Positions 44,761-54,275 are shown, counted from the first letter of the stretch. The stretch: 64,000 nucleotides of DNA from Marivita lacus (GCF_014637725.1 NZ_BMFC01000012.1:62001-126000), one strand, 5' to 3'. Program-made: numbers and translations. The notes: generated from the letters alone by a model not told the origin.

Positions 44761-46524
44761 ATGTTCACGACAAAAGACATCGACCGGCACGACACCGATA
44801 TCCTCATCCTCGGCACCGGGGGCGCGGGCATGTTTGCCGCGCTCCACGCGATGCAGACCGCGCCCGAGGGCACCAAGGTGACCATCGCGGTCAAGGGCCT
44901 GATCGGCAAATGTGGCTGCACGCGGATGGTGCAGGGCGGTTACAACGTGGCGCTGGGTCATGGCGATTCCGTCGAGCGGCATTTCATGGACACGATCGAA
45001 GGCGGCAAATGGCTGCCCAATCAGGACATGGCGTGGCGGCTCTGCGAACAGTCGGTGGTGCGCATCCGTGAGCTGGAGAACGAGATCGGCTGTTTCTTCG
45101 ACCGCAACGGCGACGGGTCGTTGCACCAGAAGGCCTTTGCCGGGCAGACCGCGGACCGGACCGTTCACAAGGGCGACCTGACCGGCATCGAGATCATCAA
45201 CCGGCTGATGGAGCAGGTTCTGTCCCGCCCGGTGGAAAAGTTGCAGGAACACCGCGCGATCGGCCTGATCCCGACGAAGGACGGATCGGCCTTGGCCGGT
45301 GTACTAATGATCGACATGCGGACGGGCAAGTTCCGATTTGTGCGCGCCAAGACGGTGCTGATGGCAACGGGCGGCGGCCCGACCATGTACAAGTACCACA
45401 CACCCTCGGGCGACAAGACGATGGACGGGCTGGCCATGGCCATGCGCGTCGGCCTGCCGCTGCGCGACATGGAGATGGTGCAGTTCCATCCGACGGGATT
45501 GCTTGCGGGTGATCACACGCGGATGACCGGCACGGTCCTCGAGGAAGGTTTGCGCGGGGCGGGTGGTCAGTTGGTGAACCATTCCGGCCAGCGCTTCATG
45601 TTCGACTACGACGCGAAGGGCGAACGCGCCACCCGCGACGTGGTGAGCCGCGGCATCTATTCCGAGATGCGCAAGAACAACAATCCGGAACAGCAGGGCG
45701 TGTTCATCTCGATGTCCCATCTTGGGCCGGATTTTGTACGCGAAAAGTTCAAGGGCATGGTCAAGCGCTGTTCTGACAGCGGGTTCGATCTGGCCGCGGG
45801 CAAGGTCGAGGTGGTGCCGACGGCGCATTATTTCATGGGCGGTGTCGTGGTCGATGTGGACACGCGCACGGCGATGGAAGGCTTGTATGTCGCCGGGGAG
45901 GACGCGGGCGGCGCACATGGGTCGAACCGTCTGGGCGGCAATGGTGTCGCCAATTCTACCGTCTATGGCGGTATCGCGGGCGACGTGATGGGCACCGACA
46001 TTCGCAGCATGGGCGCGCTGCGCGACCCCGACGAGGCGGTGCTTGAGGCCGAACTGGCGCGCGCTTGCCATCCTTTGACGCGCAAGCCGGCGTTGGTTCT
46101 GCCGCTGCGCAAGCAGTTGCAGGAGGCGATGTGGGACGAGGTCGGCGTGATGCGCACCGAGGCCGGGCTGAAACGCGGGCTGACGCGGATTTCCGAAATC
46201 TCGGACGCGCTGGGCGATGTCGGCGTTGCGGCGGACAACTTGGCCTTCAACCTGACATGGCACGACTGGCTGAACCTGCGGTCGCTCTGTGATATCTCCG
46301 AGGTCATCACCAAGGCGGCACTCGCGCGGGACAATTCGCGCGGCGCGCATTACCGCGAGGATTTCCCCGACGCGGGCGCAATGGAGGACAGTTATTTCAC
46401 CATCGCCCGTCAGGTGGACGGCGCGGTCGAGGTGGGGCGCGAGGACGTGCAGTTCACCATCGTGCGCCCGGGTGAAACCGTGCTTCCCGACGGGGAGCCA
46501 GAGACATTGGTGGCCGCGCAATGA
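44761..46524 (+). CDS. Flavoprotein subunit of a succinate dehydrogenase-like complex
   Basis: The 587-residue FAD protein has GTGGAGMFAALHA (18-30) and the dicarboxylate-active-site segments VQFHPTGLL, VVSRGIY and PTAHYFMGG, plus LYVAGEDAGGAHGSNRLGGN. The histidine that binds FAD covalently in SdhA/FrdA is replaced by Cys53 (CGCTRMVQGG), so flavin is probably non-covalent. Catalytic residues for C4-dicarboxylate oxidation or reduction remain, so it likely dehydrogenates a succinate-like substrate and passes electrons to quinone. It overlaps the fumarase-like gene by four bases. Confidence 0.85.
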   Translation: MFTTKDIDRHDTDILILGTGGAGMFAALHAMQTAPEGTKVTIAVKGLIGKCGCTRMVQGGYNVALGHGDSVERHFMDTIEGGKWLPNQDMAWRLCEQSVVRIRELENEIGCFFDRNGDGSLHQKAFAGQTADRTVHKGDLTGIEIINRLMEQVLSRPVEKLQEHRAIGLIPTKDGSALAGVLMIDMRTGKFRFVRAKTVLMATGGGPTMYKYHTPSGDKTMDGLAMAMRVGLPLRDMEMVQFHPTGLLAGDHTRMTGTVLEEGLRGAGGQLVNHSGQRFMFDYDAKGERATRDVVSRGIYSEMRKNNNPEQQGVFISMSHLGPDFVREKFKGMVKRCSDSGFDLAAGKVEVVPTAHYFMGGVVVDVDTRTAMEGLYVAGEDAGGAHGSNRLGGNGVANSTVYGGIAGDVMGTDIRSMGALRDPDEAVLEAELARACHPLTRKPALVLPLRKQLQEAMWDEVGVMRTEAGLKRGLTRISEISDALGDVGVAADNLAFNLTWHDWLNLRSLCDISEVITKAALARDNSRGAHYREDFPDAGAMEDSYFTIARQVDGAVEVGREDVQFTIVRPGETVLPDGEPETLVAAQ

Positions 46525-47477
46525 TCCCGATAGACCTGATCCAGAAAACTGCTGAGTCCCTGATGGACAAGGCCGCCATCGAGATCCCCGAGGATTACCT
46601 CGACGGTCTGCAAAAGGCCGCCGAGACAGAGGACGGGGATCTGTCGTCCTTCGTGCTCAAGGCGATGCTCGACAATTACGAAGCCGCCAAGGAAGACCGC
46701 CGCGCGATGTGCGGCGACACCGGTGTGCCACGTTGGTTCGTGAAGCTGGGCAATGACGCAACAGTCGAAGGCGGCATGTGTGCGTTGGAAACCGCGCTGC
46801 GGCGGGCCACGGCAATTGCCACCAACGGCGTGCCGCTGCGGCCCAACCGGGTGCATCCGCTGTGGCGGACGGATCACAACAACAACGTAGGGATCGGCGC
46901 GCCCGAGATCGAATACGGGTTCGAGCCGGAGGGCGACTGGATCGACCTGATCACGGTGCACAAGGGTGGGCTCTTCGGCACAGATTACCGGATGCTGTTT
47001 CCCAGCGATGGCGTCCAGGGGATCAAGCGCTTCTACCTCGACAGCCTGATGGCCTTCGGCAAACGCGGTCTGGCCTGCCAGCCGGCGATCATCGGGATCG
47101 GGCTGGGCGGGTCGAAAGACATCTGCATGACGCTGGGCAAGCGCGCGTCGGTGCTGCGCATTGTGGGCAGTCGCAATTCCGATCCCCGCATCGCCGAGAT
47201 GGAGGACGAGTTCAAGGAGCTTGGCAATTCCATCGGCATGGGCGCGATGGGTTTTGTCGGCAAGAACATGGTGATCGATTGCAACATCGAAGTGGGCTAT
47301 TGCCACACCGGCGGGATGCCCATGTCGGTGCACGCCTTCTGCCTGTCCTCGCGCCGGGCCGTGGCGCGGATCTATCCTGACGGGCGGGTCGAGCACCGCA
47401 CCGATCCGGATTGGTTCACGCCGTACCAACGTCGCGAGACCGTGGAGTGGGAACCGATGCAGGAAGCGGCGGAATGA
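46521..47477 (+). CDS. Class I fumarase/tartrate dehydratase alpha subunit
   Basis: The 318-residue protein matches the alpha subunit of two-subunit class I hydro-lyases. Cys64 (MCGDTG), Cys186 (ACQPAIIG) and Cys261 (GYCHTGG) are the likely 4Fe-4S ligands, and GIGLGGSKD is present. It would add or remove water from a dicarboxylate made by the preceding dehydrogenase. The beta subunit is encoded two genes downstream, after a CoA-transferase gene. Confidence 0.88.
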   Translation: MIPIDLIQKTAESLMDKAAIEIPEDYLDGLQKAAETEDGDLSSFVLKAMLDNYEAAKEDRRAMCGDTGVPRWFVKLGNDATVEGGMCALETALRRATAIATNGVPLRPNRVHPLWRTDHNNNVGIGAPEIEYGFEPEGDWIDLITVHKGGLFGTDYRMLFPSDGVQGIKRFYLDSLMAFGKRGLACQPAIIGIGLGGSKDICMTLGKRASVLRIVGSRNSDPRIAEMEDEFKELGNSIGMGAMGFVGKNMVIDCNIEVGYCHTGGMPMSVHAFCLSSRRAVARIYPDGRVEHRTDPDWFTPYQRRETVEWEPMQEAAE

Positions 47478-48622
47478 CACGCGATGGCCCTCTGACGGGT
47501 GTTCGGATCCTTGATCTGACCCATGTTCTGGCCGGGCCGTATGCGACGGGACAACTGGCCCTGATGGGGGCCGATGTGATCCGGGTGGAACGCCCGAACA
47601 ACGACGATTTCGTCCGGCGTCACGGTGGCACGCATGCCATGAAGGACGCCGGGCTGGGTGCATCCTTCCTCAGCCAGAACAGTGGCAAGCGATCCATCGT
47701 GCTCGACCTCAAGGACCCGGAACAACGCGGGCAGCTTCTTGAACTGGCCAAGACCGCCGATGTGATGGTCGAGAATTTCCGCCCCGGCGTGGTTGACCGG
47801 CTGGGTGTCGGATTCGACGACATCCGGAGCATGCGGCCGGACATCATCTATGCCAGCCTGAATGGCTATGGCGCAGAGGGGCCTCTGTCTGACCGCCCCG
47901 CCTATGACCACATCCTTCAGGGGATCAGCGGGCTGATGGCGATGACAGGCGATCCGGGCAGCGGGCCGATGCGGGTGGGCCTGCCGATCGTGGATTACGT
48001 GGCAGGCCAGGCGCTTGTGGCGGCGCTGCTCGGGGCGTTGCTTCAGAAAGCACGTAGACCGGGCGAGGCGCAGAGGCTGTCGGTGTCGATGCTCGATGCC
48101 ATGACCACGTTCATGGGGGCCTATGCCATCCATCACGAAACAACCGGTCAATTGCGCGGGCTGGAAGGCAATCGCGCTTTTGCCGATACACCCTTTTCAG
48201 GCCGGTTCGACACCGCAGAGGGATCATTGGTGATCACCGCAAACACACCCGCGCAGGCGAAGCGCCTTTGCGCGGCGCTTGGTCAGGCTGATCTGGCAGA
48301 CGACACGGACGACACCCGGATCGCCACAACGCTTCGGACGGTCTTTCTCACCGATGATGCGCAGGCGTGGGAGGACAAGCTGTCCGCCGCCAATGTGCCC
48401 GCTGCCAAGATACGCACGCTGGCCGAGGTTCTGGACCATCCCCAGATGACCAACAGCCGAGCGTGGTTGCCATTGGAGGTGCCGCAGCTCGGCATCACCG
48501 TCCGTGCGCCAAGCCTGCCGTTCAGTGCGCCGTGGAGCCCGGACCGACTTGAACCGGTGCCTGCGTTCGGCCAACACACGGCCGAGATCGTCGCCAATTC
48601 GCTTGAAAAGGTCATGCCATGA
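47474..48622 (+). CDS. Family III CoA-transferase (CaiB/BaiF)
   Basis: The 382-residue protein has the family III signatures LTGVRILDLTHVLAGPYATGQLALMGADVIRVE (in parts) and GLPIVDYVAGQ with the catalytic Asp at about 169. Such enzymes move CoA between carboxylates such as succinate, formate, oxalate and malate. The gene is inserted between the two hydro-lyase subunit genes with four-base overlaps at both ends, which implies the CoA step acts on the same substrate path. Confidence 0.9.
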   Translation: MTRDGPLTGVRILDLTHVLAGPYATGQLALMGADVIRVERPNNDDFVRRHGGTHAMKDAGLGASFLSQNSGKRSIVLDLKDPEQRGQLLELAKTADVMVENFRPGVVDRLGVGFDDIRSMRPDIIYASLNGYGAEGPLSDRPAYDHILQGISGLMAMTGDPGSGPMRVGLPIVDYVAGQALVAALLGALLQKARRPGEAQRLSVSMLDAMTTFMGAYAIHHETTGQLRGLEGNRAFADTPFSGRFDTAEGSLVITANTPAQAKRLCAALGQADLADDTDDTRIATTLRTVFLTDDAQAWEDKLSAANVPAAKIRTLAEVLDHPQMTNSRAWLPLEVPQLGITVRAPSLPFSAPWSPDRLEPVPAFGQHTAEIVANSLEKVMP

Positions 48623-49284
48623 AACCGCGCGAAATCCGATTGTCGACAACCCCGACACCCGAGGCGATTGCCGAGTTGCGGCTGGGCGACATCGTCTATC
48701 TTGACGGGTTGATGTATACGGCCCGCGAAGGGGTCTATATGCGCGCGCTCGAAGAGCAGGCGAATATCCCGATGGAGCTGCCGTCGCAGAGTGCGGCCAA
48801 CTTCCACTGCTCGCCCGCCGCGCGGATCAACCCCGATGGCAGTTTCGACATGGGGGCAGTGACCGCCACGGCGTCGTTCCGCTTTGCAAAATGGCTGCCG
48901 GAATGGATGGAAAAGACCGGCGCCAAGCTGATCATCGGCAAGGGGGGCATGACCTCCAAGGATTACAAATCCTACTTCGTGCCCAATGGTGCGGTCTACC
49001 TGTCCACCGTCGGCTACGGAACCGGCGCGCTTCTGGGGCGCGGAGTCGAGAATGTCGAAGCGGTGCATTGGAACGAGGAACTGGGTCTTGCGCAGGCGAT
49101 GTGGGTCATTCGTTGCCGCAAGATGGGGCCGTTCATCGTGGCCTCGGACCTGAACGGTGATTGCCTGTTCGAACGGGAGAATGCCAAGATCGCAAAGAAC
49201 ATTGCGCGGGTGTATGAAGGCACGAAACCTGCCGTGCTCAAGCGCTACGGCGAAAGTGACGACCGCTCTGACGAGGTGATATGA
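48619..49284 (+). CDS. Class I fumarase/tartrate dehydratase beta subunit
   Basis: The 221-residue protein matches the beta subunit of two-subunit class I hydro-lyases (swivelling domain; GDIVYLDGLMYTAREG, LIIGKGGMTSKD and the conserved GAVYLSTVGYGTGALLG segment). It is the partner of the alpha subunit at 46521. The two-gene separation is unusual, because the pair is normally adjacent. It overlaps neighbours by four bases. Confidence 0.88.
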   Translation: MKPREIRLSTTPTPEAIAELRLGDIVYLDGLMYTAREGVYMRALEEQANIPMELPSQSAANFHCSPAARINPDGSFDMGAVTATASFRFAKWLPEWMEKTGAKLIIGKGGMTSKDYKSYFVPNGAVYLSTVGYGTGALLGRGVENVEAVHWNEELGLAQAMWVIRCRKMGPFIVASDLNGDCLFERENAKIAKNIARVYEGTKPAVLKRYGESDDRSDEVI

Positions 49285-50387
49285 CCCAAAACCCATTTGC
49301 GCCCGGCGCGAAACGTCCGTCCGTCACGGAAGGCGTGTTCTCGCGCGAGGAAGTGGCTCTGGCCAACCGCAATTCCGGCGCGCTGCTGGAGACGCTGGGG
49401 TTGGAGATCACCCCCACGGGCACGCATTACCTGCTGAACCATTTCGATGTCCCGGTGCTGGACGAGGCCGCGCATGTGCTGTCCTTCGAGGGCGCGTTCG
49501 ATGCGCCGTTCCGCCTGACGATGGACGAGATCCGCGCGCTGCCTGAAATGACACGTCCGGTGACTTTGGAATGCGCGGGCAATGGGCGAGCTGGGGTCAG
49601 CCCGCGCTGCTTCTCGATGCCGTGGATGTACGAGGCAGTGGGCACGTCGAAATGGGCGGGTACACCGCTTGCGCCGCTGCTGGAACGCGCGCAGCCACGC
49701 TCGGGCGTGCAGGATTTCGCATTCCTTGGAGCGGATTTCGGCTTTGACAAAGGTCAGCCGCATTACTTTGGACGTAGCCTCACGCCGGATCAGATCGCGG
49801 ATCTGGACGTGATGCTGGTCTGGGGCATGAACGGTCAGCCGCTCTTGCCGCAGCACGGGGCGCCTTTGCGGATCATCGTGCCCGGTTGGTACGGCATGGC
49901 GTCGGTCAAGTGGTTGACGACGATCACGGCGCTGACCGAGCGGTATCAGGGCTTTCAACAGGTTCAGACCTACCGCCTGCGAAAAAACGAGGACGATCCC
50001 GGCACGCCGGTCACCACGATCCGGGTGAAATCGCTGATGAAGCCTCCCGGTGTGCCCGATTGGGTGACGCGGCAGCGCTGGTTGCAGGCCGGGCGCGTGA
50101 CGCTCGAGGGTCGGGCGTGGTCCGGCGGCGGGGTGCCGATCACCAAGGTCGAGGTGCGCTTGGGCGACACATGGCAGGACGCCGAACTGACTGGCCGCCC
50201 CGACACCTATGCCTGGACCGGCTGGCGCATCGACTGGGATGCAACACCCGGAGTTTTCGATCTGGCCTGCCGCGCGACCGATGCAAACGGCAACACGCAA
50301 CCACTGGAGGCGCCCTTCGACATGGCAGGATTTGCGAACAATTCGGTGCACCGCGTGCGGGTCCATGTGGCCGAGGCCGCGACATGA
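49281..50387 (+). CDS. Sulfite oxidase-family molybdoenzyme
   Basis: The 368-residue protein has a sulfite oxidase molybdopterin domain with the molybdenum-ligand Cys98 in TLECAGNGRAG, followed by the WAGTPLAPLL and PLRIIVPGWYGMASVKWL segments, and a C-terminal Mo-co dimerisation domain (about 250-360). No Sec or Tat signal is visible, so it may be cytoplasmic. Members oxidise sulfite to sulfate, which suggests the operon generates sulfite. Homologues of unknown substrate exist in this superfamily. Confidence 0.85.
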   Translation: MTQNPFAPGAKRPSVTEGVFSREEVALANRNSGALLETLGLEITPTGTHYLLNHFDVPVLDEAAHVLSFEGAFDAPFRLTMDEIRALPEMTRPVTLECAGNGRAGVSPRCFSMPWMYEAVGTSKWAGTPLAPLLERAQPRSGVQDFAFLGADFGFDKGQPHYFGRSLTPDQIADLDVMLVWGMNGQPLLPQHGAPLRIIVPGWYGMASVKWLTTITALTERYQGFQQVQTYRLRKNEDDPGTPVTTIRVKSLMKPPGVPDWVTRQRWLQAGRVTLEGRAWSGGGVPITKVEVRLGDTWQDAELTGRPDTYAWTGWRIDWDATPGVFDLACRATDANGNTQPLEAPFDMAGFANNSVHRVRVHVAEAAT

Positions 50388-51949
50388 CGCGCGGCGCCGA
50401 TGTGGTGATGCAGACCCTTGCGGCGCATGGGGTCCGGGACATCTTCGCGCTCTCGGGCAACCAGATCATGCCGCTCTTCGATGCGAGCCTCGATGCGGGG
50501 ATCCGGTTGTACCATACACGCCACGAGGCGGCGACGGTCTACATGGCCGAAGGCTATGCGCAGCTGTCGCGTGGGCTTGGCGTGGCGTTGGTGACCGCTG
50601 GGGCTGGGCTTGGCAATGCGTTGGGGCCGCTGCTGACGGCGCGGGCGTCGGACAGTCCGGTTCTGCTGCTGAGTGGCGACAGCCCGGTGGCGCGCGACGG
50701 GCAGGGCGCGTTCCAGGAAATGGATCAGGTCGCGCTCACGCAGTCTTTGACCAAGTGGTCTGTGCGGGTCACACGAGCTGCCGATCTGGCCGAGGTGATC
50801 GACAAGGCGGTTCATGTGGCGATGCAGGGCCGACCCGGCCCCGTGCATGTGTCCCTGCCTGCCGATATCCTGATGGCCGAGGCCGCCCCCGCAACGGCGA
50901 CGAAAGCGGTGCAGCCTGATCCGGTCAATGTCGCTGATCTGCGCGATTGGATCGACGCGGCGCAGCGTCCGATTGTGGTGCTGGGTCCAGCCCTCAACAC
51001 CACCCGGCAGCCGGGACTGGCAGCTCGGCTGGAGCAGGCGACAGGTGCTCCTGTCGTGGTGATGGAAAGCCCGCGCGGGTTGAACGATCCGTCGCTGGGC
51101 GCTGTGGCGCAGGTTTTTGGCGAGGCGGACCGCGTGGTGTTGCTGGGCAAGCCGCTGGACTTTACCCTCCAATTCGGCGCGGCTGCCCCCAAGGCGGGAT
51201 GGGCCGTGGTCCATGCCGATCCGGTCGAGCTGTCCCGTGCGCGCATCAACTGCGCCGAACGCCTGACCCGCAGCGTCGAGGCTGATCCGAATGACGTGGC
51301 AAGGGGATTGTCACTGGGTACTCCGCCGCCCCGTGTGGGCGACTGGGCAGACAGGGTGCGCGCTGCTTGCGCGCGCCGCAGCATGACCAGTGACGAAACC
51401 GCGTTGACCTCCAACACTTTATGCTCTGCCGTTCATGTAGTGCTGCAAGAGGCGGACACGCCGGTTCTGGTCTGTGATGGCGGTGAGTTCGGGCAATGGG
51501 CGCAGGCGAATGTGTCTGCCCCGCGCCGGATCATCAACGGCGTGTCGGGCGCCATTGGCGGCGGGTTGTGCTACGCGATGGCAGCCCGTGCGGCCGATCC
51601 GACAGCCACCGTGGTTGCGTTGATGGGCGATGGCACGGTCGGCTTTCACCTGGGCGAGTTCGAAACTGCCGTGCGGGAAAATCTGCCCTTCGTGGCGGTG
51701 ATCGGCAATGACCTGCGTTGGAACGCGGAACACCAGATCCAGATCCGCGAGTTCGGAGAGGACCGGGTGCATGGCTGCGGCCTGAGTGGCGCGCGTTATG
51801 ACGAAGTGGTGACCGCGCTGGGCGGTTTTGGGGTCTACGTGACCGAGCTTGACGCGGTGCCCGATGCCCTGCGGCGTGCCATCGCATCGGGCAAACCGGC
51901 TTGCATCAACGTGCGGATCGACGGCACACCGGCTCCGGTGGTGAAATGA
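50384..51949 (+). CDS. Thiamine-diphosphate-dependent enzyme
   Basis: The 521-residue protein has the three domains of acetolactate synthase/oxalyl-CoA decarboxylase-like enzymes. Catalytic Glu48 lies in RHEAA, and the ThDP/Mg motif GDGTVGFHLGEFETAV...GND lies at about 415-443. It could be a decarboxylase, 2-hydroxyacyl-CoA lyase or sulfonate-cleaving enzyme (Xsc-like). It is shorter than Xsc and not close enough to any family for me to assign the reaction. It overlaps the sulfite oxidase gene by four bases and ends the operon. Confidence 0.8.
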   Translation: MTRGADVVMQTLAAHGVRDIFALSGNQIMPLFDASLDAGIRLYHTRHEAATVYMAEGYAQLSRGLGVALVTAGAGLGNALGPLLTARASDSPVLLLSGDSPVARDGQGAFQEMDQVALTQSLTKWSVRVTRAADLAEVIDKAVHVAMQGRPGPVHVSLPADILMAEAAPATATKAVQPDPVNVADLRDWIDAAQRPIVVLGPALNTTRQPGLAARLEQATGAPVVVMESPRGLNDPSLGAVAQVFGEADRVVLLGKPLDFTLQFGAAAPKAGWAVVHADPVELSRARINCAERLTRSVEADPNDVARGLSLGTPPPRVGDWADRVRAACARRSMTSDETALTSNTLCSAVHVVLQEADTPVLVCDGGEFGQWAQANVSAPRRIINGVSGAIGGGLCYAMAARAADPTATVVALMGDGTVGFHLGEFETAVRENLPFVAVIGNDLRWNAEHQIQIREFGEDRVHGCGLSGARYDEVVTALGGFGVYVTELDAVPDALRRAIASGKPACINVRIDGTPAPVVK

Positions 51950-51953
51950 CGCG

Positions 51954-52571
51954 CTAAATCCCGTGCGCCGCCATCACGGCCAATGTCGCCGGGCGGTGCA
52001 GCATCGCGTCGTGATGGGCCTGCAGCTTGGGGTAATCCGACAGGTCCACACCGGCCTTGGCCATCCAGCGCGGCATCAGGAACAGGTAGGCGTCGCAGAA
52101 CGTGTAGCGATCGCCCATTGCCCACGGCCCCTTGATATGATGGGTTTCGACGATCCGCGCGCAGTCTGCCAGATTGCTGGCGACCTTGGCCTTCATCGCC
52201 TCATGCGCGTCGGCGCTGTCGGCCCAGCGTGCACCGCGTTGCAGATGGGCGAAAGCGACGTGCACGGTGGCACAGAGATAGGCGCAAAGCGCATCGGCCT
52301 CGGCACGTTCGAACGGTGTGTCGGGCAGCATCTGCGCCTGCGGGTGGATCGCGGCGATATAGGTCAGGATGGCGGGGTTTTCCGTGATCACGCCGTTCGG
52401 TGTCATCAACGCGGGCACGCGGGCCTTGGGATTGATGTCGAGATAGGCCGCTTCGGTATTGGCTCCCTTGGCGATCGGCACCTCGTGGACGGCGTATTCT
52501 GCGCCGACCTCTTCAAGAAGGACATGCGGCGCAAGGGCGGATGATCCCTTGGCATAATAGAGTGTCAGCAC
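51954..52571 (-). CDS. Glutathione S-transferase-family protein
   Basis: The 205-residue protein has a thioredoxin-like N-terminal domain (MLTLYYAKGSSALAPHVLL; Ser as the likely GSH contact; PALMTPNGVITENPAILTYI in parts) and an all-helical C-terminal domain. It resembles GstA/beta-type GSTs. It converges on the ThDP gene and follows the TauE/SafE and LysR genes on the minus strand, so it probably takes part in the same catabolism, perhaps for reactive intermediates. Confidence 0.88.
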   Translation of the reverse strand: MLTLYYAKGSSALAPHVLLEEVGAEYAVHEVPIAKGANTEAAYLDINPKARVPALMTPNGVITENPAILTYIAAIHPQAQMLPDTPFERAEADALCAYLCATVHVAFAHLQRGARWADSADAHEAMKAKVASNLADCARIVETHHIKGPWAMGDRYTFCDAYLFLMPRWMAKAGVDLSDYPKLQAHHDAMLHRPATLAVMAAHGI

Positions 52572-52598
52572 GGGTTTTCCTCCGGTAAGGTGCGATGA

Positions 52599-53342
52599 TC
52601 ATAAAAGCGCGGGGATCAGGATTCCAAGCCCCAGCAGCAGCGACAGCCCGATCAGCAGCCGTCTGAAGATATTGTCCGAGATGCGTTGAAAGACGGCAAT
52701 ACCGATCTGTGCCGCGATCAAAGATGTGGGCAGCGCGATCAGGAAGGCGGTGATCGTCGGCGCGGTATAGGCGCCGCGCCACCAGAGCATCACGGTGGTG
52801 GTGAGCAGCACGCTCACGTTGAAGGGTTGCAACACGGCGCGGGTTTCGGCCTTGGGCCAGGGTCGCATCGAACACCAGATCACCGGCAGCGCGCCCGACA
52901 ATGACGCCATCCCGCCCAGCACGCCGCCGGTCAGACCGATCAGCGAATCAAGCACCGGCGTGCGGCGTTCGAACTTGGGCAGGTTGGCGCGAAAGCTGAA
53001 GAACCCGCCATAGACCAGCAGCAGCACGCCGATCACCAGCTTGAGCGTGTCCGCGTCGATGAAGCTGAGCAGAGAAATGCCCACTGGAACACCAAGCAGG
53101 CCGGGGATGATGAACCGCATCAGCCGCGCCACGTTCTGCGTCATCGCAACCCTGACCACCCAGAGCCCTTGCACCCCGGTGACCACAGACATCAGCGCGA
53201 CAATCGCCACCGCGCCCACGGGATCGAGCGCGACCAGAAAGAATCCCAGCGCAAAAAGCGCGGTTCCGGTCCCGGCCAGCCCGTTGATGAACCCCCCGGC
53301 AAAGGCGCCAAGGGTGATGAAGACAATCGCCTCGATACTCAT
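52599..53342 (-). CDS. TauE/SafE-family exporter
   Basis: The 247-residue membrane protein has about seven to eight helices with the TauE/SafE features GAFAGGFINGLAGTGTALFALG at its start and GLTGGVLGGMASLSGALPVIW in the second half. Members export sulfite or sulfoacetate-type anions. Its position beside a sulfite oxidase-like gene supports sulfite handling. ATG 53342 overlaps the LysR stop codon (ATGA), so it is co-transcribed with the regulator. Confidence 0.87.
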   Translation of the reverse strand: MSIEAIVFITLGAFAGGFINGLAGTGTALFALGFFLVALDPVGAVAIVALMSVVTGVQGLWVVRVAMTQNVARLMRFIIPGLLGVPVGISLLSFIDADTLKLVIGVLLLVYGGFFSFRANLPKFERRTPVLDSLIGLTGGVLGGMASLSGALPVIWCSMRPWPKAETRAVLQPFNVSVLLTTTVMLWWRGAYTAPTITAFLIALPTSLIAAQIGIAVFQRISDNIFRRLLIGLSLLLGLGILIPALL

Positions 53343-54256
53343 GAGACTTGTGTCGCTTCGGCATTGGGCGGCTGTTCCGGTGGATGATTCTGAACCGCGC
53401 GCAGCATCGCGGCGTGGATTTCCTCGATCACCCGCAGCTTGGGATGTTCCTTGCGATAGGCCAGCCCGAGGATGCGCGACGGGGGCGTCGGCCCAAGCGC
53501 CACGTGGTTGAGCGGAATGGCAAAGGGACGGGTCACGCAAGGGCGCGGCACGATCGAGACACCCAGATTGGCATGGACCATGCTTGAAATCGCCTCAAGG
53601 CTTTCAAGCTCCATCGCCTCGCTGACGCGGATGCCGTTTTCCTGCAACCAGGTCTCGATCACCGTGCCGACCACCGCATCGCGGTTGAACCGGATGAAGG
53701 GCTGGGTTTCGAGAATGCGGACAGGATCGGTTTCGGTGACCTCGGACCCGGTGATAAGATGCAGCGGTTCCTCCGCGATCTGCAGAAAGACAAGGCCCAG
53801 CGGCAACAGCACGGGCTTGGTCACTATGGCGACATCGTAATGGCCGCGGTCCAGGCCCGACAGAAGTGCGGCGGTCAGGGCAGGGGTGATCCGCACCCGC
53901 AATTCGGGAAACCGTGCGCGCAGGATCGACATGGACAGCGGTGCCAGCCCGATCAGCGTGGTCGGCACTGCACCCAGAACCACATCTCCTGTCAGTCCGT
54001 CATCGCCCAGTACCGAAGAAACAAGCGTGTCGTAATCCTGCACCAGCGTGCGGGCACGGGCGACCACGGCCCGGCCCAGTGGCGTGAGTTCGGGGGTCCG
54101 GTGGCTGCGGTCGAAGAGCGGAATGCCAAGGTCGGTTTCCAGCGTGCGCATCTGCTGGCTGACCGCGGCATGGGTGATGAACACCGCATCCGCAGCCGCG
54201 CTGAAGGTCTTGTGGTCGGCCACGGCGACCAGTGTTTTGAGCAACCTGATGGACAT
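53339..54256 (-). CDS. LysR-family transcriptional regulator
   Basis: The 305-residue protein has an N-terminal winged helix-turn-helix (about 1-65, AAADAVFITHAAVSQQMRTLE) and a LysR substrate-binding domain (about 90-295). It is divergent from the second tctC and most likely activates it. The TTGCTTACAGA sequence is found in both its own divergent region and in front of the SDH-like operon, suggesting a shared regulon with a dicarboxylate-like inducer. Confidence 0.9.
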   Translation of the reverse strand: MSIRLLKTLVAVADHKTFSAAADAVFITHAAVSQQMRTLETDLGIPLFDRSHRTPELTPLGRAVVARARTLVQDYDTLVSSVLGDDGLTGDVVLGAVPTTLIGLAPLSMSILRARFPELRVRITPALTAALLSGLDRGHYDVAIVTKPVLLPLGLVFLQIAEEPLHLITGSEVTETDPVRILETQPFIRFNRDAVVGTVIETWLQENGIRVSEAMELESLEAISSMVHANLGVSIVPRPCVTRPFAIPLNHVALGPTPPSRILGLAYRKEHPKLRVIEEIHAAMLRAVQNHPPEQPPNAEATQVS

Positions 54257-54275
54257 TCGCGTGTTTGTGTTTGCT

